From Aureimonas sp. Leaf427 (GTDB taxonomy: Bacteria; Pseudomonadota; Alphaproteobacteria; Rhizobiales; Rhizobiaceae): a stretch of DNA of 64,000 bases. The translations under genes were made by a program, and so were the position numbers. A model generated the notes under the pieces. That model was not told where the DNA came from and made no database searches. It worked only from the letters and a program-made list of their open reading frames with translations. The stretch is taken from positions 47 through 64,046 of the forward strand of contig NZ_LMQW01000006.1 in assembly GCF_001425485.1 (NCBI RefSeq), written 5' to 3'. This document shows, piece by piece, positions 1 through 8,791 of this stretch; position 1 is the stretch's first letter, and every line of letters starts with the position of its first letter.

Positions 1-1128
1 GGCGAACTGGCCGGCATCAAGCTGACCTCCGTTGCTGCGATCGCCAGCGGTTCCGCGCTCGGCCTCACCCCTGTCAACACCACCAACAACGTGGGTGTCG
101 GCCAGGCCAAGCTGACCACGACGAGCCTGAACATCTCCGGCCTCGGCGCGACGGACAAGGTCCAGTTCTCGTTCAAGTTCGACGGCAGCTCGGCTCAGGT
201 CTACGACGTCGCCAAGGGCGCCGATCTCGACGCGCTGATCGTCAACCTGAACGCGGCGTCCGGCTTCAGCACCTATGCGGTCGCCAGCAAGTCGGGCACG
301 GAGCTCGTCATCACCGGCAAGACGCTGGGTGCCGACAAGTCGATCGAACTGACCAACGTGACCTACACGGACACGCTCGGTGCCTCGATCGAGCTGCCGA
401 CGGCGACGAACCTTCCCTATTCGGAGAAGGCCAAGCTGACGAGCGCCGCGTTCGGCGGTCCGGTCACGCTCGACGCCGATGACAAGATCCAGTTCGACAT
501 CGCCGTGGGTGGCGCTGCCTCGAAGCTGGTGACGATCGACAAGGCGACGATCGACGCTGCCCTGTCCAGCAACACCGGCACGATCGGCACGGCGGCGAAC
601 TACGTCACCGTCCTCAACAAGGCCCTGACCAATGCCGGCGTCACCGGCGTCGCGGCTTCGGTCGAGACGGTCGGCGCCGATGCCGGCAAGGTGATCTTCA
701 CCTCGACGGCACGCGGCTCGACGGCGTCCATCAAGATCTCCGACGCCGCGGCGACGAAGGGTGCGATGGAAATCTCCGTCGACACGATCGACATCTCCGC
801 CGCGGCTCTCGCCGGCCTCGGCGCGGACTCCGGCGACAAGATCCGTCAGGCCATCTCGGCCTACGTCTCGGTCGTCAACACCGCGATCGGAAAGGTCACG
901 ACCGCGGCTTCGAACCTCGGTGCCGTGTCCAAGCGCATCGAGACGCAGACGAACTTCGTCGACACGCTGATGGACACGATCGACAAGGGTGTGGGCGACC
1001 TCATCGACGCCGATCTCTCCGAAGAGTCGACCCGTCTCCAGGCGCTCCAGACCAAGCAGCAGCTCGGCGTCCAGGCGCTCTCGATCGCCAATTCCGGCTC
1101 GCAGAACATCCTGCGTCTCTTCCAGTAA
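1..1128 (+). CDS. Flagellin, C-terminal part (5' end outside window)
   Basis: Structural subunit of the flagellar filament, exported through the flagellar type III apparatus. The frame is open from base 1, so the gene begins upstream of the window; 375 C-terminal residues are visible before the TAA stop. The last 80 residues form the flagellin D1/D0 C-terminal helix region, with LQTKQQLGVQALSIANSG followed by a terminal LRLFQ, which is diagnostic. The visible middle is Ala/Thr/Asp/Gly-rich and varied, as expected of surface-exposed D2/D3 domains. With the missing N-terminal helices, the protein would exceed the usual length of a short rhizobial flagellin. It is followed by a 240-base gap and fliF. 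Rhizobia usually carry several tandem flagellin copies, so others may lie upstream. Confidence 0.95.
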   Translation, partial: GELAGIKLTSVAAIASGSALGLTPVNTTNNVGVGQAKLTTTSLNISGLGATDKVQFSFKFDGSSAQVYDVAKGADLDALIVNLNAASGFSTYAVASKSGTELVITGKTLGADKSIELTNVTYTDTLGASIELPTATNLPYSEKAKLTSAAFGGPVTLDADDKIQFDIAVGGAASKLVTIDKATIDAALSSNTGTIGTAANYVTVLNKALTNAGVTGVAASVETVGADAGKVIFTSTARGSTASIKISDAAATKGAMEISVDTIDISAAALAGLGADSGDKIRQAISAYVSVVNTAIGKVTTAASNLGAVSKRIETQTNFVDTLMDTIDKGVGDLIDADLSEESTRLQALQTKQQLGVQALSIANSGSQNILRLFQ

Positions 1129-1155
1129 GTTACTGGAACGGAAACCGAAAACAGT

Positions 1156-1187
1156 CTGCGCGGCCTTTGATCCAAGGCGTCGCGCAG
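1156..1187 (+). terminator. Weak hairpin after the flagellin gene
   Basis: Arms CTGCGCG (1156-1162) and CGCGCAG (1181-1187) pair, with an inner CCTT/AAGG helix. It starts 28 bases after the flagellin stop. No T-run follows, so it is a weak intrinsic terminator at best and may instead protect the 3' end of the flagellin mRNA. The rest of the 1129-1368 gap shows no promoter I can call. Confidence 0.3.
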
Positions 1188-1368
1188 GCCTCGACGACCG
1201 GCGCCTTCCGAGCCTTCACCGGCGCGGGAGGCGCTTTCGTTCGTTCAAGGCCAGGTTGTTGCGGCCGCGATCCCTTAACGGCCCCTTAAGCCCCATCACG
1301 CCCGCACAAGCTTCGACCGCCAAATTGAGCCAGCAACGCATCGGTTCGCGGTAGGCAGGCGGCAGTCC

Positions 1369-3054
1369 ATGGCAATGATCGGTGGCGCTCAGGCGCAACA
1401 AATTCTCGACAATCTCTCAGCGCTCGGAGCCAGGAAGCTCGGGGCGATGGCGATCATCGGGCTCCTCGTCGTCGCGGTGGTGGGCCTCGGCGCCTATTAT
1501 CTCAGCCGTCCCGACATGGAGGTCCTTTATACGGGCCTCGACCGCCAGGACGTCTCGCGCATCGGCGCGGAACTGACCGAGGCGGGCATCGCCTTCGACA
1601 TCAATTCCGCCGGCGACAGCGTTTCCACACCCTTCTCCCAGACCGCCGGCGCGCGCATGCTGCTCGCCGAAAAGGGTCTGCCGCGTTCCGAGAATGCCGG
1701 CTACGAGCTCTTCGACCAGATGGGCTCCATGGGCCTCACCTCCTTCATGCAGGAAGTGACCCGCGTCCGCGCGTTGGAGGGCGAGATCGCCCGCACCATC
1801 CAGACGCTGAAGGACGTGCGCGCCGCCCGCGTCCACATCGTCCTGCCCGAGGCCGGTAGCTTCCGCCGCGAATCGCAGAAGCCCTCGGCCAGCGTCGTCA
1901 TCCGCACCGATGGCGGCCGCGACTTCGGCTCCGCCCAGGCCATCCGCCATCTCGTCGCCTCCGCCATTCCCGGCATGGACGTGGACGAGGTGACGGTCCT
2001 CAACACCGACGGCACGCTGCTGGCCTCCGGCGACGATTCGACCTCCGCCGCCCCCACCAAGCTGATCGGCATCGAGGGCGTCGTCTCGCGCAGCGTCGAG
2101 GACTCCATTCGCCAGACGCTCGCCCCCTATCTCGGCATCGCCAACTTCCAGTCGAGCGTCACCGCGCGCCTCGACACCGACCGCAAGAGCATCAACGCCC
2201 GCACCTTCGATCCCGACGTCCGCGTCGAGCGCTCCACCCGGACCGTCCGCGAGACCGGCCAGTCCTCCGACAAGCAGGGCAATCCCCCCGCGACCGTCGA
2301 TCAGAACGTTCCAGAGGCTGCCGCCGGCACCGCGCCCGACGCCGGCAATCAGTCCTCCGAGGCCAAGGAGCGCCGCGAGGAGCTGACCAACTACGAGATC
2401 AACGAGACCACGACCCAGACGATCAGCGACGGCTACGACGTCAAGAAGCTCTCCGTCGCCGTCGTCGTGAACCGCAAGCGCCTCGGCGAGACGATCGGCG
2501 AGAACGCCACGCCCGAGCAGCTCGACAAGGCGCTGGCCGAGATCAAGGCGCTCGTCGTCTCCGCCTCGGGCTATACGGAAAGCCGTGGCGACCAGATCGA
2601 GGTCACGGCCGTCGACTTCGTCTCCAACGGCGAGACGCTCGAGCCGGTCGCCCCCGTCGGCATCGGCGAGATGCTGATGCGCCAGTCCGGCACGCTGATC
2701 AACGCGCTCACCATCCTCGTCGTCGCCGTGCTCCTCATCTGGTTCGGCCTGAAGCCGGCGATCCGCGCCATCGCCGCCCCGGCGAACGCGGCCAACGGGG
2801 AAGGCGGCTCCATCGAGCTCCAGAACGCCGGTCTCGGCGAGTTCGACGGCGCCATGGGCGGCATGCTCGGCAACGACCTCTCTTCCGGCATGGGCATCGG
2901 TGCCTATGGCGGCATGGACGCGGACCTTCTCGAAGACCTCACGCGGAGCCAGGCGAACTCGCCCCAGGCCCGCCTCGAGAAGCTCATCGACTTCGACGAG
3001 GTCCAGGCGGCCTCCATCCTGAAGCACTGGATTCACCAGAAAGAGGCGGCCTGA
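1369..3054 (+). CDS. fliF: Flagellar MS-ring protein FliF
   Basis: Builds the membrane/supramembrane ring that seats the flagellar motor and export gate. The protein has 561 residues, normal for the family. A first membrane segment lies near residues 27-47 (GAMAIIGLLVVAVVGLGAYY), followed by the YscJ/FliF ring-building domain. The hallmarks YTGLDRQDVSRIGAELTEAG and ARVHIVLPE are visible, then a variable Ser/Glu-rich middle, a second membrane segment near residue 445, and a short cytoplasmic FliG-binding tail ending in LKHWIHQKEAA. The fliH-like gene starts three bases after the stop. In Sinorhizobium fliF lies elsewhere, before visN/visR, so its place here between flagellin and motB is a local rearrangement. 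Confidence 0.95.
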   Translation: MAMIGGAQAQQILDNLSALGARKLGAMAIIGLLVVAVVGLGAYYLSRPDMEVLYTGLDRQDVSRIGAELTEAGIAFDINSAGDSVSTPFSQTAGARMLLAEKGLPRSENAGYELFDQMGSMGLTSFMQEVTRVRALEGEIARTIQTLKDVRAARVHIVLPEAGSFRRESQKPSASVVIRTDGGRDFGSAQAIRHLVASAIPGMDVDEVTVLNTDGTLLASGDDSTSAAPTKLIGIEGVVSRSVEDSIRQTLAPYLGIANFQSSVTARLDTDRKSINARTFDPDVRVERSTRTVRETGQSSDKQGNPPATVDQNVPEAAAGTAPDAGNQSSEAKERREELTNYEINETTTQTISDGYDVKKLSVAVVVNRKRLGETIGENATPEQLDKALAEIKALVVSASGYTESRGDQIEVTAVDFVSNGETLEPVAPVGIGEMLMRQSGTLINALTILVVAVLLIWFGLKPAIRAIAAPANAANGEGGSIELQNAGLGEFDGAMGGMLGNDLSSGMGIGAYGGMDADLLEDLTRSQANSPQARLEKLIDFDEVQAASILKHWIHQKEAA

Positions 3055-3057
3055 TCC

Positions 3058-4032
3058 ATGATCCCTCTCGCACAGTATTTCGCATCCAACGGCAGCGGCG
3101 AGGACTTCACCCCGATGGCCGCGGTTCCCACCCGCAAGGCCGTCCAGCGCCCCGCAGCCTCCGTCCAGCGCCCCGTCGCAAGCGCAGCGGCCCCTCGTCC
3201 GGCCGCGCCCCGTCCCGCCGTCGCCCAGCGCCCGTCGACCGCCGCGACGAGGCCCGGCACCCCGGCGCAGAAGCCGGCTGCCGCAAGCCCGCTGCGCGAG
3301 CAGGCTCTCCTTCGTGAAGCCGAAGGCGTCACGCTTCTGACAAACGGCCACGAAGGCGCGGCCCGGCAGCCGAAAGCGGTCGCTCAGCGCCCGCTCGACA
3401 CCGTGTCGCCGCGCGTCATGACCGAGCCGCGCATCGCCCTGCGCATCGTCGAGGCGGAGCGGGCCGCCTGGGCCGACGAGCGCGAGGCGCATGCCGAGGA
3501 ACTGGCCGAGGCCGTCGCAAAGGCGCGGGAGGAGGGGATCGAGATCGGTCGCCGTCTCGGCGGCGAGGACGCCGAAGGCTCGCTCGCCTCGCGCATCGAG
3601 GCGCTTCGCGCCGAGCTGTCGGAAACCCACGCGACGGAGCTCTCCTCCTCGCGCCGGACCTGGACCGAGGAGCAGGGCGACCGGCTCGCCGATCTCATGG
3701 TTCTTCAGATGGCGATCCTCGAGGAGACGATCAAAGTCAGCCTGTCCAGCGTCCTGCGCCCGCTCGCGCTCGATGCGCGGCGTCGCCAGACGCTGGAGGA
3801 ACTCGTCGGCGCGGTGAAGACGATCGCGCTCGACGGCGCGGCCTACAAGATCGCCGCGAGCGGTCCGCAGGATCTCCTCACCGACCTTCGGGGCAAGCTC
3901 GGCGACCACGCCCGGCTCATCTCCTTCGAGGCCGACGAGACGCAGCCCGACCTGCGCATCGACGCCGACAACACCGTCATCGAGTCCCGCCTCTCGTCCT
4001 GGCGGCTTGCGTTGGAAGAGGCTCTCTCGTGA
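3058..4032 (+). CDS. FliH-like flagellar export accessory protein
   Basis: Probable FliH/YscL-type protein, the stator subunit that regulates the FliI export ATPase. The 324 residues start with a Pro/Ala/Arg-rich disordered region (about 20-90). A charged helical stretch (about 125-200) follows, then a globular C-terminus ending in DLRIDADNTVIESRLSSW, a pattern like the FliH end where an acidic beta strand is followed by an I-E-x-x-L helix. The call rests on this pattern, the length, and its place directly after fliF and overlapping motB. FliH is poorly conserved in rhizobia, so a divergent analogue is possible. Its stop overlaps the motB GTG start (GTGA), indicating translational coupling. 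Confidence 0.6.
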   Translation: MIPLAQYFASNGSGEDFTPMAAVPTRKAVQRPAASVQRPVASAAAPRPAAPRPAVAQRPSTAATRPGTPAQKPAAASPLREQALLREAEGVTLLTNGHEGAARQPKAVAQRPLDTVSPRVMTEPRIALRIVEAERAAWADEREAHAEELAEAVAKAREEGIEIGRRLGGEDAEGSLASRIEALRAELSETHATELSSSRRTWTEEQGDRLADLMVLQMAILEETIKVSLSSVLRPLALDARRRQTLEELVGAVKTIALDGAAYKIAASGPQDLLTDLRGKLGDHARLISFEADETQPDLRIDADNTVIESRLSSWRLALEEALS

Positions 4033-5192
4033 GCTCGACAGGTCCCGCGGCCCCGCTGCCGCCCTCCATCATCATCGTCCGGCGCAGCGGCGACGGCGAA
4101 GACGGCCATCACGGCGGCGCCTGGAAGATCGCCTTCGCCGACTTCATGACGGCCATGATGGCCTTCTTCCTGGTCATGTGGCTGACGAGCGTCTCCGACG
4201 ACGCGACGAAGAAGCAGATCCAGCAGTATTTCAACCCGATCAAGCTGAACTCTTCGACGCCTCCGAGCACGGGGCTCGATCCGGGCGAAGCCGCGCCCGC
4301 CCAGCAAAGCGTCAAGACGGACACGGCCGGAGCGACCGATGCCGGCAGCGCGGATGCAAAGCCCCTCACCGGCGCCTCGACCGGCGGCACGGAGGAGGCG
4401 CTCTTCCGCGATCCCTACGCCGTTCTCGCCGAGATCGCAGCCGAAGGCGGAACCGGCTCCGATGCCGGCAAGCCCGGCGTGCCCGATGGCAGCGGCCTGC
4501 CCGGACTGAACGGCGGCGAGGCCTATCGCGACCCGTTCGATCCCAATTCCTGGCAGCTCCAGCCCAATGTCGAGAAGTCCGACACCGCGGCGGCGATGGA
4601 GCCCGCCGAGTTCGCCTCGAAGACGACCGTCGTCGAGGTCCTGCCGAAGACCGTCGTCGAGATGCCTCCGGCCCCCGCCGCGGAGCCGGCCAAGGATGCG
4701 GCCGAGCCCGCCAAGGATGCGGCAAAGGCCGAAGACGCGGCCGTCGCCGACGCCAAGTCGCTGCAGGCCGAGATCAAGGCCGCGGCGCCCAATGCCGAGG
4801 GCGTGCAGGTTTCGGCTGGAGACGGGGGCGTGACCATCTCGCTCGCCGACAGCCTGACCTCGGGCATGTTCGAGATCGGCTCGGCCAAGCCGACGCCGGC
4901 GGCGATCAAGCTCGTCGAGACGATCGCCAAGCTCCTCCAGGAGCGCAAGGGCGAGATCGTCATCCGCGGCCACACCGACGCGCGTCCCTATGCCGGGCCC
5001 GAATACGACAACTGGCGCCTTTCGACGGCCCGTGCGCACATGGCCTACTACATGCTCTCGCGCGGCGGGCTCGACGAAGCCCGTGTCGAGGCGATCGAAG
5101 GCTATGGCGACCGCCAGCTGAAGGATGCGGCAGAGCCCTTCAGCGCGGTGAACCGGCGCATCGAGATCCTTCTGAAAGAACCCGCGGCATGA
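4029..5192 (+). CDS. motB: Flagellar motor stator protein MotB
   Basis: Peptidoglycan-anchored stator subunit that, with MotA (not in this window), conducts protons to turn the motor. GTG start overlaps the previous stop. One membrane segment at about residues 34-53 (AFADFMTAMMAFFLVMWLTS) carries the essential proton-binding Asp at position 38. A long Ala/Pro/Asp-rich periplasmic linker follows, and a C-terminal OmpA-like peptidoglycan-binding domain has IVIRGHTDARPYAGPEYDNW and NRRIEILL. At 387 residues it is longer than E. coli MotB because of the linker, as is typical in rhizobia, where MotC is thought to act on this part. The stop overlaps motC (ATGA). Confidence 0.95.
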   Translation: MSSTGPAAPLPPSIIIVRRSGDGEDGHHGGAWKIAFADFMTAMMAFFLVMWLTSVSDDATKKQIQQYFNPIKLNSSTPPSTGLDPGEAAPAQQSVKTDTAGATDAGSADAKPLTGASTGGTEEALFRDPYAVLAEIAAEGGTGSDAGKPGVPDGSGLPGLNGGEAYRDPFDPNSWQLQPNVEKSDTAAAMEPAEFASKTTVVEVLPKTVVEMPPAPAAEPAKDAAEPAKDAAKAEDAAVADAKSLQAEIKAAAPNAEGVQVSAGDGGVTISLADSLTSGMFEIGSAKPTPAAIKLVETIAKLLQERKGEIVIRGHTDARPYAGPEYDNWRLSTARAHMAYYMLSRGGLDEARVEAIEGYGDRQLKDAAEPFSAVNRRIEILLKEPAA

Positions 5193-6778
5193 AGACGTCC
5201 TGGCTCGGGGTCTCGGTCTCGGCGCTGGCTCTGGCTTGCGCCGCCCCGTCGGCGCGCGCCGGAGAGGTGTCGAGACCCGCGATCGACCGCTTCTCCACCG
5301 AATCCCTTCTCGCGCCGTCCTTCTCGATGCGCGCGCCGATCTCGGCCGCTTTCCTGCTCGGCGTGGATTCCATCAAGGATACCTCGCTGCCGGGCGTCGA
5401 TCGCATGCGGACGGGCCAGATCTCCAAGCCCGGCGACATGGACGGCATGACGAGCGCGATCTTGCCGACGACCTCGGCGGCCGCCGTCGAGCCGGCGTCG
5501 GCAGAGGTGGTGCCGGTGTCGGCACCCGCACCTTCGGAGCCGGCAGCTGCCGCCCCCTCGGTAGGGACGGTCGAGCCCGAGGTCGCCGCACAGCCGGGCG
5601 AGGCCGCCCCGGAGGCCAAGGCCCATGACGAGGCCGCGCCCGCGGAGGCCGAGGCCCACCCGGACGAGCACAAGGCCGCGCCGACATTCGCCGAAGTGCG
5701 CGGCCCCGCGCCCTTCGACATCATCCGCACCATCCAGTTCCTGCAGGACCAGATCTCGCGCGGCAACGGGCGCGCGATCCGCGTCCAGGCCGCGCTCCTG
5801 CGCCGGTTCGGCCCCGTCTTCCTCGCCTCCGATCCGGAGGTCTGGAAGGACGGGCGCAATCGGCGCGCGGCCGTGCTCTTCGTCCTCAGCGGCGGGCCGC
5901 CGGAGGTCCTGCGCCGTCTGCTCCAGTCGGGCCATCTCGAGAACGATCCCGAGGCCCTGTTCCAGGGGGCGCTCTCCTATGTGCAGAACGATCTCGACAA
6001 GGCGCAGCGGCTTCTTTCCGAGGTCGATCTCAAGGGAATGGAGCCGGGCCTTGCCGCCCATATCCATCTCGTTCTTGGCCAGATGCAGCAGAAGAAGGAC
6101 CCCGAAGCCTCGCTTCGCAATCTCGACCAGGCGCGGCTTCTCGCGCCGGGCGGGCTGATCGAGGAGGCGGCGCTGCGCATGGAAGTGCTGATCGCCGAGG
6201 ACAAGGGCCTGCACGAAGCCGCCGACCGGCTCGCGCGCCAGTATTTCGACCGTTACGCCCGCTCCTCCTACTCGGCCAATTTCGAGGCGCGGTTCGCCGC
6301 CGTCTATGCCAGCCGGCAGGTCGAGGACCCGAAGACCTCGGTCGACACCGTTCTCGACGTCACGGCGCGGCTCACCCCGGATTCGCGCCGCAGCCTGCTT
6401 CTGGCGGTCGCCCGGCGCGCGCTCGTCGACGGCAAGCTGAGCCTGGCCGAGCTGGCCTCGGACGCGGCCGGCTCGATCGAGGGCATCGCGCCGGCCGAAA
6501 AGCAGCGCGCCGAACTCTACGCGACCGCCGCGCGCCTCGGCAAAGCGCCGACGAGCGATGCCGCCGCCCTGCTCGACGCGATCCGGCGCGACGAGCTCCA
6601 TCCCGACGACGTCAAGCTGCTCGACGCCGCCCATTCGGTCATCGCCGGCATCGAGCGCCCGCTCGACGCGCCGGGCGAGGCGGAGGACGGCGATGCCGCC
6701 GAGGCGTCTCCGGTCTATGCGCGCGCCGAAAGGCTGTTGAGCGAGGTCTCCGACGACCTCGGAAAGGTTCAGAAGTGA
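5189..6778 (+). CDS. motC: Periplasmic motility protein MotC
   Basis: Rhizobial periplasmic protein required for flagellar rotation. In Sinorhizobium it binds the periplasmic part of MotB. The 529-residue product starts at the ATG overlapping the motB stop and has a clear signal peptide (LGVSVSALALACAAPSARA, cleavage after about residue 24). An Ala/Pro/Glu-rich spacer (about 95-165) precedes a helical domain rich in TPR-like alanine/leucine helices. The upstream frame is open back to 4007, but that stretch lies out of phase inside motB and is not coding. The stop overlaps the fliK start (GTGA). Order motB-motC-fliK matches the Sinorhizobium mot operon. Confidence 0.92.
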   Translation: MKTSWLGVSVSALALACAAPSARAGEVSRPAIDRFSTESLLAPSFSMRAPISAAFLLGVDSIKDTSLPGVDRMRTGQISKPGDMDGMTSAILPTTSAAAVEPASAEVVPVSAPAPSEPAAAAPSVGTVEPEVAAQPGEAAPEAKAHDEAAPAEAEAHPDEHKAAPTFAEVRGPAPFDIIRTIQFLQDQISRGNGRAIRVQAALLRRFGPVFLASDPEVWKDGRNRRAAVLFVLSGGPPEVLRRLLQSGHLENDPEALFQGALSYVQNDLDKAQRLLSEVDLKGMEPGLAAHIHLVLGQMQQKKDPEASLRNLDQARLLAPGGLIEEAALRMEVLIAEDKGLHEAADRLARQYFDRYARSSYSANFEARFAAVYASRQVEDPKTSVDTVLDVTARLTPDSRRSLLLAVARRALVDGKLSLAELASDAAGSIEGIAPAEKQRAELYATAARLGKAPTSDAAALLDAIRRDELHPDDVKLLDAAHSVIAGIERPLDAPGEAEDGDAAEASPVYARAERLLSEVSDDLGKVQK

Positions 6779-8319
6779 AGATCTCCGTCGCCGTTCCCGT
6801 TCTCGATCTCGCCCCGCCCGCATCGACCTCGCCCGCCGACACCGGCGCAGCCGGCCGCGGCTTCGAGACGGCGGTTCGCGCCGTCGCCGAAAGGGCGGGC
6901 GATCGCGCGGGCGCGCCGGCCGGCAGCCCGCTGCCGCCGCCCGAGCGCGAGCGCGTTCCGGAAGGCCGCAAGGACGCCGCGGCGGCCGACAAGGCGCCCT
7001 CGTCGAAGAAGGACGAGGAGAAGGCCGACGACGACAAGACGCAGGCGGAGGCTTCGGCAACGCCGACGGCGGACCTTCTCGGCCGGCTCCTCGCCGGTTC
7101 CGGGCTCGCCGCGGCCGCGCAAGGGGGCCGAAACGCCAAGGACGAAGCCGCCAAGGAGGGGTCGGCCAAGCTGTCGGTTCTGTCCGATGCCGATGCGGCG
7201 GCGCTCGCGGCGGCCGCAAGCGCCGTGGCGAACGACGGCAGCGAGATCACGACCTTCGACGGCGCGCTCGAGGAGCGGCTCGTCATCACGCCGCTCGGCG
7301 CGGGCGGCACGGACGGCAAGGCCGAGGGCGCGGGCAAGAACCGGACCGGCGTCGGTCTGGAAGTCCTGCATATGGAAACCCATTTCGAGCCGCGCGTCGA
7401 CGACGTCGTCCTCGTCGAAGGGGCCGTGAAGACCAGTCCGAAGGATGCGGGCGCTTCCGGCGACGCGCTGGGCGGCGTCCTCTCCACCATTCGCCTCGGT
7501 GCAGGCAAAAGTGCCGGGACGACGGAGCGGGCCGGCGCCGGCGAGACGAAGGATATGCCCATGCGCTTCGACGAGGCGCTCGCGCGCCTGTCGAACGGGG
7601 AGAGCGCGGCCGACGCCGACGCTTCCGACCGACGCGAGGCCAAGGATCGGCGTGCTGATGCCAAGGTCTCCGACGATGCCCGCCAGGGCGCGTCGCGGAC
7701 GCGCACCGAGGTCGCGGTCGATGTCGAGACCACCGTCGCGACGCCTCTCGCCAGTTCCATGACGAGCCAGATCGCCGACCGCATCGTCGATGCCTTCCGC
7801 CCCTCGACGGGCCAGGAGCGCACCCCCGATGCGGCGCCGGGCTCGACGCACCTGCGCATGACCGCCGGCGGCGCGGCGCTGAAGACGCTGACCATCCAGC
7901 TCCAGCCCGAAAATCTCGGCAAGCTGGAAGTCTCCATGCGCCTCATCGACGGACGGCTGACGCTGGAGCTGGCCGCCAGCTCCGCCGAGACGGCCGTCGC
8001 GCTCGCCCATGACCGCGCCGGGCTGAAGAAGCTTCTGGAACATGCCGGCTTCTCCATGGACGAGGCGTCGATCTCGATCGTCGCGCGCGACTCCACCGCT
8101 GCGATGGCGCGCACGAGCGGCTCGCCGGATGCGGGCGGGCAGGGGCAGCAGGCCGCCTCCGGCGACGGGCGGAGCGGCTCGGACGCTTCGTCGGGCGGCG
8201 AACAGGGTTTCCAGCGCGGCTCCGGCTCGGAGGCGCAGGACCCGTCCGCCGGCCGGCGCGGTCGTCCACAGAGCGCGCCTCAGGCCAGCGAGCGGCGAGG
8301 CGCTTCAATCTTCCTCTAA
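6775..8319 (+). CDS. fliK: Flagellar hook-length control protein FliK (rhizobial MotD)
   Basis: Secreted molecular ruler that sets hook length and switches export specificity to filament substrates. In rhizobia it was first named MotD. GTG start overlaps motC. The 514 residues are low-complexity and charged for most of the length (Ala/Asp/Lys-rich). A compact FliK C-terminal domain at about 350-450 contains LTIQLQPENLGKLEVSMRL, the family signature, then a Gly/Ser/Gln-rich tail. The divergent N-terminal region is normal for the family. It closes the motBC-fliK run, and a terminator hairpin follows 36 bases after the stop. Confidence 0.9.
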   Translation: MKISVAVPVLDLAPPASTSPADTGAAGRGFETAVRAVAERAGDRAGAPAGSPLPPPERERVPEGRKDAAAADKAPSSKKDEEKADDDKTQAEASATPTADLLGRLLAGSGLAAAAQGGRNAKDEAAKEGSAKLSVLSDADAAALAAAASAVANDGSEITTFDGALEERLVITPLGAGGTDGKAEGAGKNRTGVGLEVLHMETHFEPRVDDVVLVEGAVKTSPKDAGASGDALGGVLSTIRLGAGKSAGTTERAGAGETKDMPMRFDEALARLSNGESAADADASDRREAKDRRADAKVSDDARQGASRTRTEVAVDVETTVATPLASSMTSQIADRIVDAFRPSTGQERTPDAAPGSTHLRMTAGGAALKTLTIQLQPENLGKLEVSMRLIDGRLTLELAASSAETAVALAHDRAGLKKLLEHAGFSMDEASISIVARDSTAAMARTSGSPDAGGQGQQAASGDGRSGSDASSGGEQGFQRGSGSEAQDPSAGRRGRPQSAPQASERRGASIFL

Positions 8320-8355
8320 GCCGACAGCCTGTCAGATTTCGGACAGTCCATTCAA

Positions 8356-8385
8356 GCCGGTGCGCCAACAGCGCGCCGGCTTTTT
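8356..8385 (+). terminator. Rho-independent terminator after fliK
   Basis: A ten-base stem (8356-8365 with 8371-8380, one G-T wobble) closes a CAACA loop and is followed by TTTTT. This is a good intrinsic terminator and marks the end of the transcript containing motB-motC-fliK. Confidence 0.85.
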
Positions 8386-8791
8386 CCGTTCGCGAGACAG
8401 GGCGGCGCTACGAGCGTCATGGGATTGTCAAAGACAGCGGCATGACTTGGTTGTGATAAAACCCGCGCAAGTTGATATCGACGGTTGCTCGGACGGCATG
8501 TGACGTTTCTGTAACGGATGCGCACATGTGTGACTTTTCCGCATCGAATAGCGTCGCATGGGGCGCCGACTCTTGACAGGTCGGGAAAGGGGCTGCTTCG
8601 CGAGCTTTTCCGGGCCTTGCGGAACTTTTCCGAACCTGCCCACACCAGCTTCAAACCATTGAAAAGAGTGCCGGTTCGGAGTCAGTGGGTAAGGACCGGT
8701 TAACCATCTAGTGAGTTTTAGGGATAGCGAGTTTTTGCCTTAACCCGGTATCAATACATCCAGAGAAACCCAGACGGCGCAGGTGGATGTG
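8386..8791 (+). other. Upstream region of rem, no gene found
   Basis: About 400 bases without a credible ORF, presumably the rem promoter and control region. In Sinorhizobium rem is activated by VisN/VisR. I see a TTGACA at 8573-8578 without a convincing -10, and a perfect GGTTAACC palindrome at 8698-8705. Neither can be assigned a factor from sequence alone. The stretch 8700-8765 is noticeably more AT-rich than the flanking genes, which fits a promoter. Confidence 0.4.

Noticed and set aside
1417-3909. 830-codon ORF on the minus strand across fliF and the fliH-like gene
   Set aside because: Antisense to well-recognised genes; open only because of high-GC codon bias. No start context or conserved motif.
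8573-8578. TTGACA as a -35 box for rem
   Set aside because: No acceptable -10 sequence 16-18 bases downstream.
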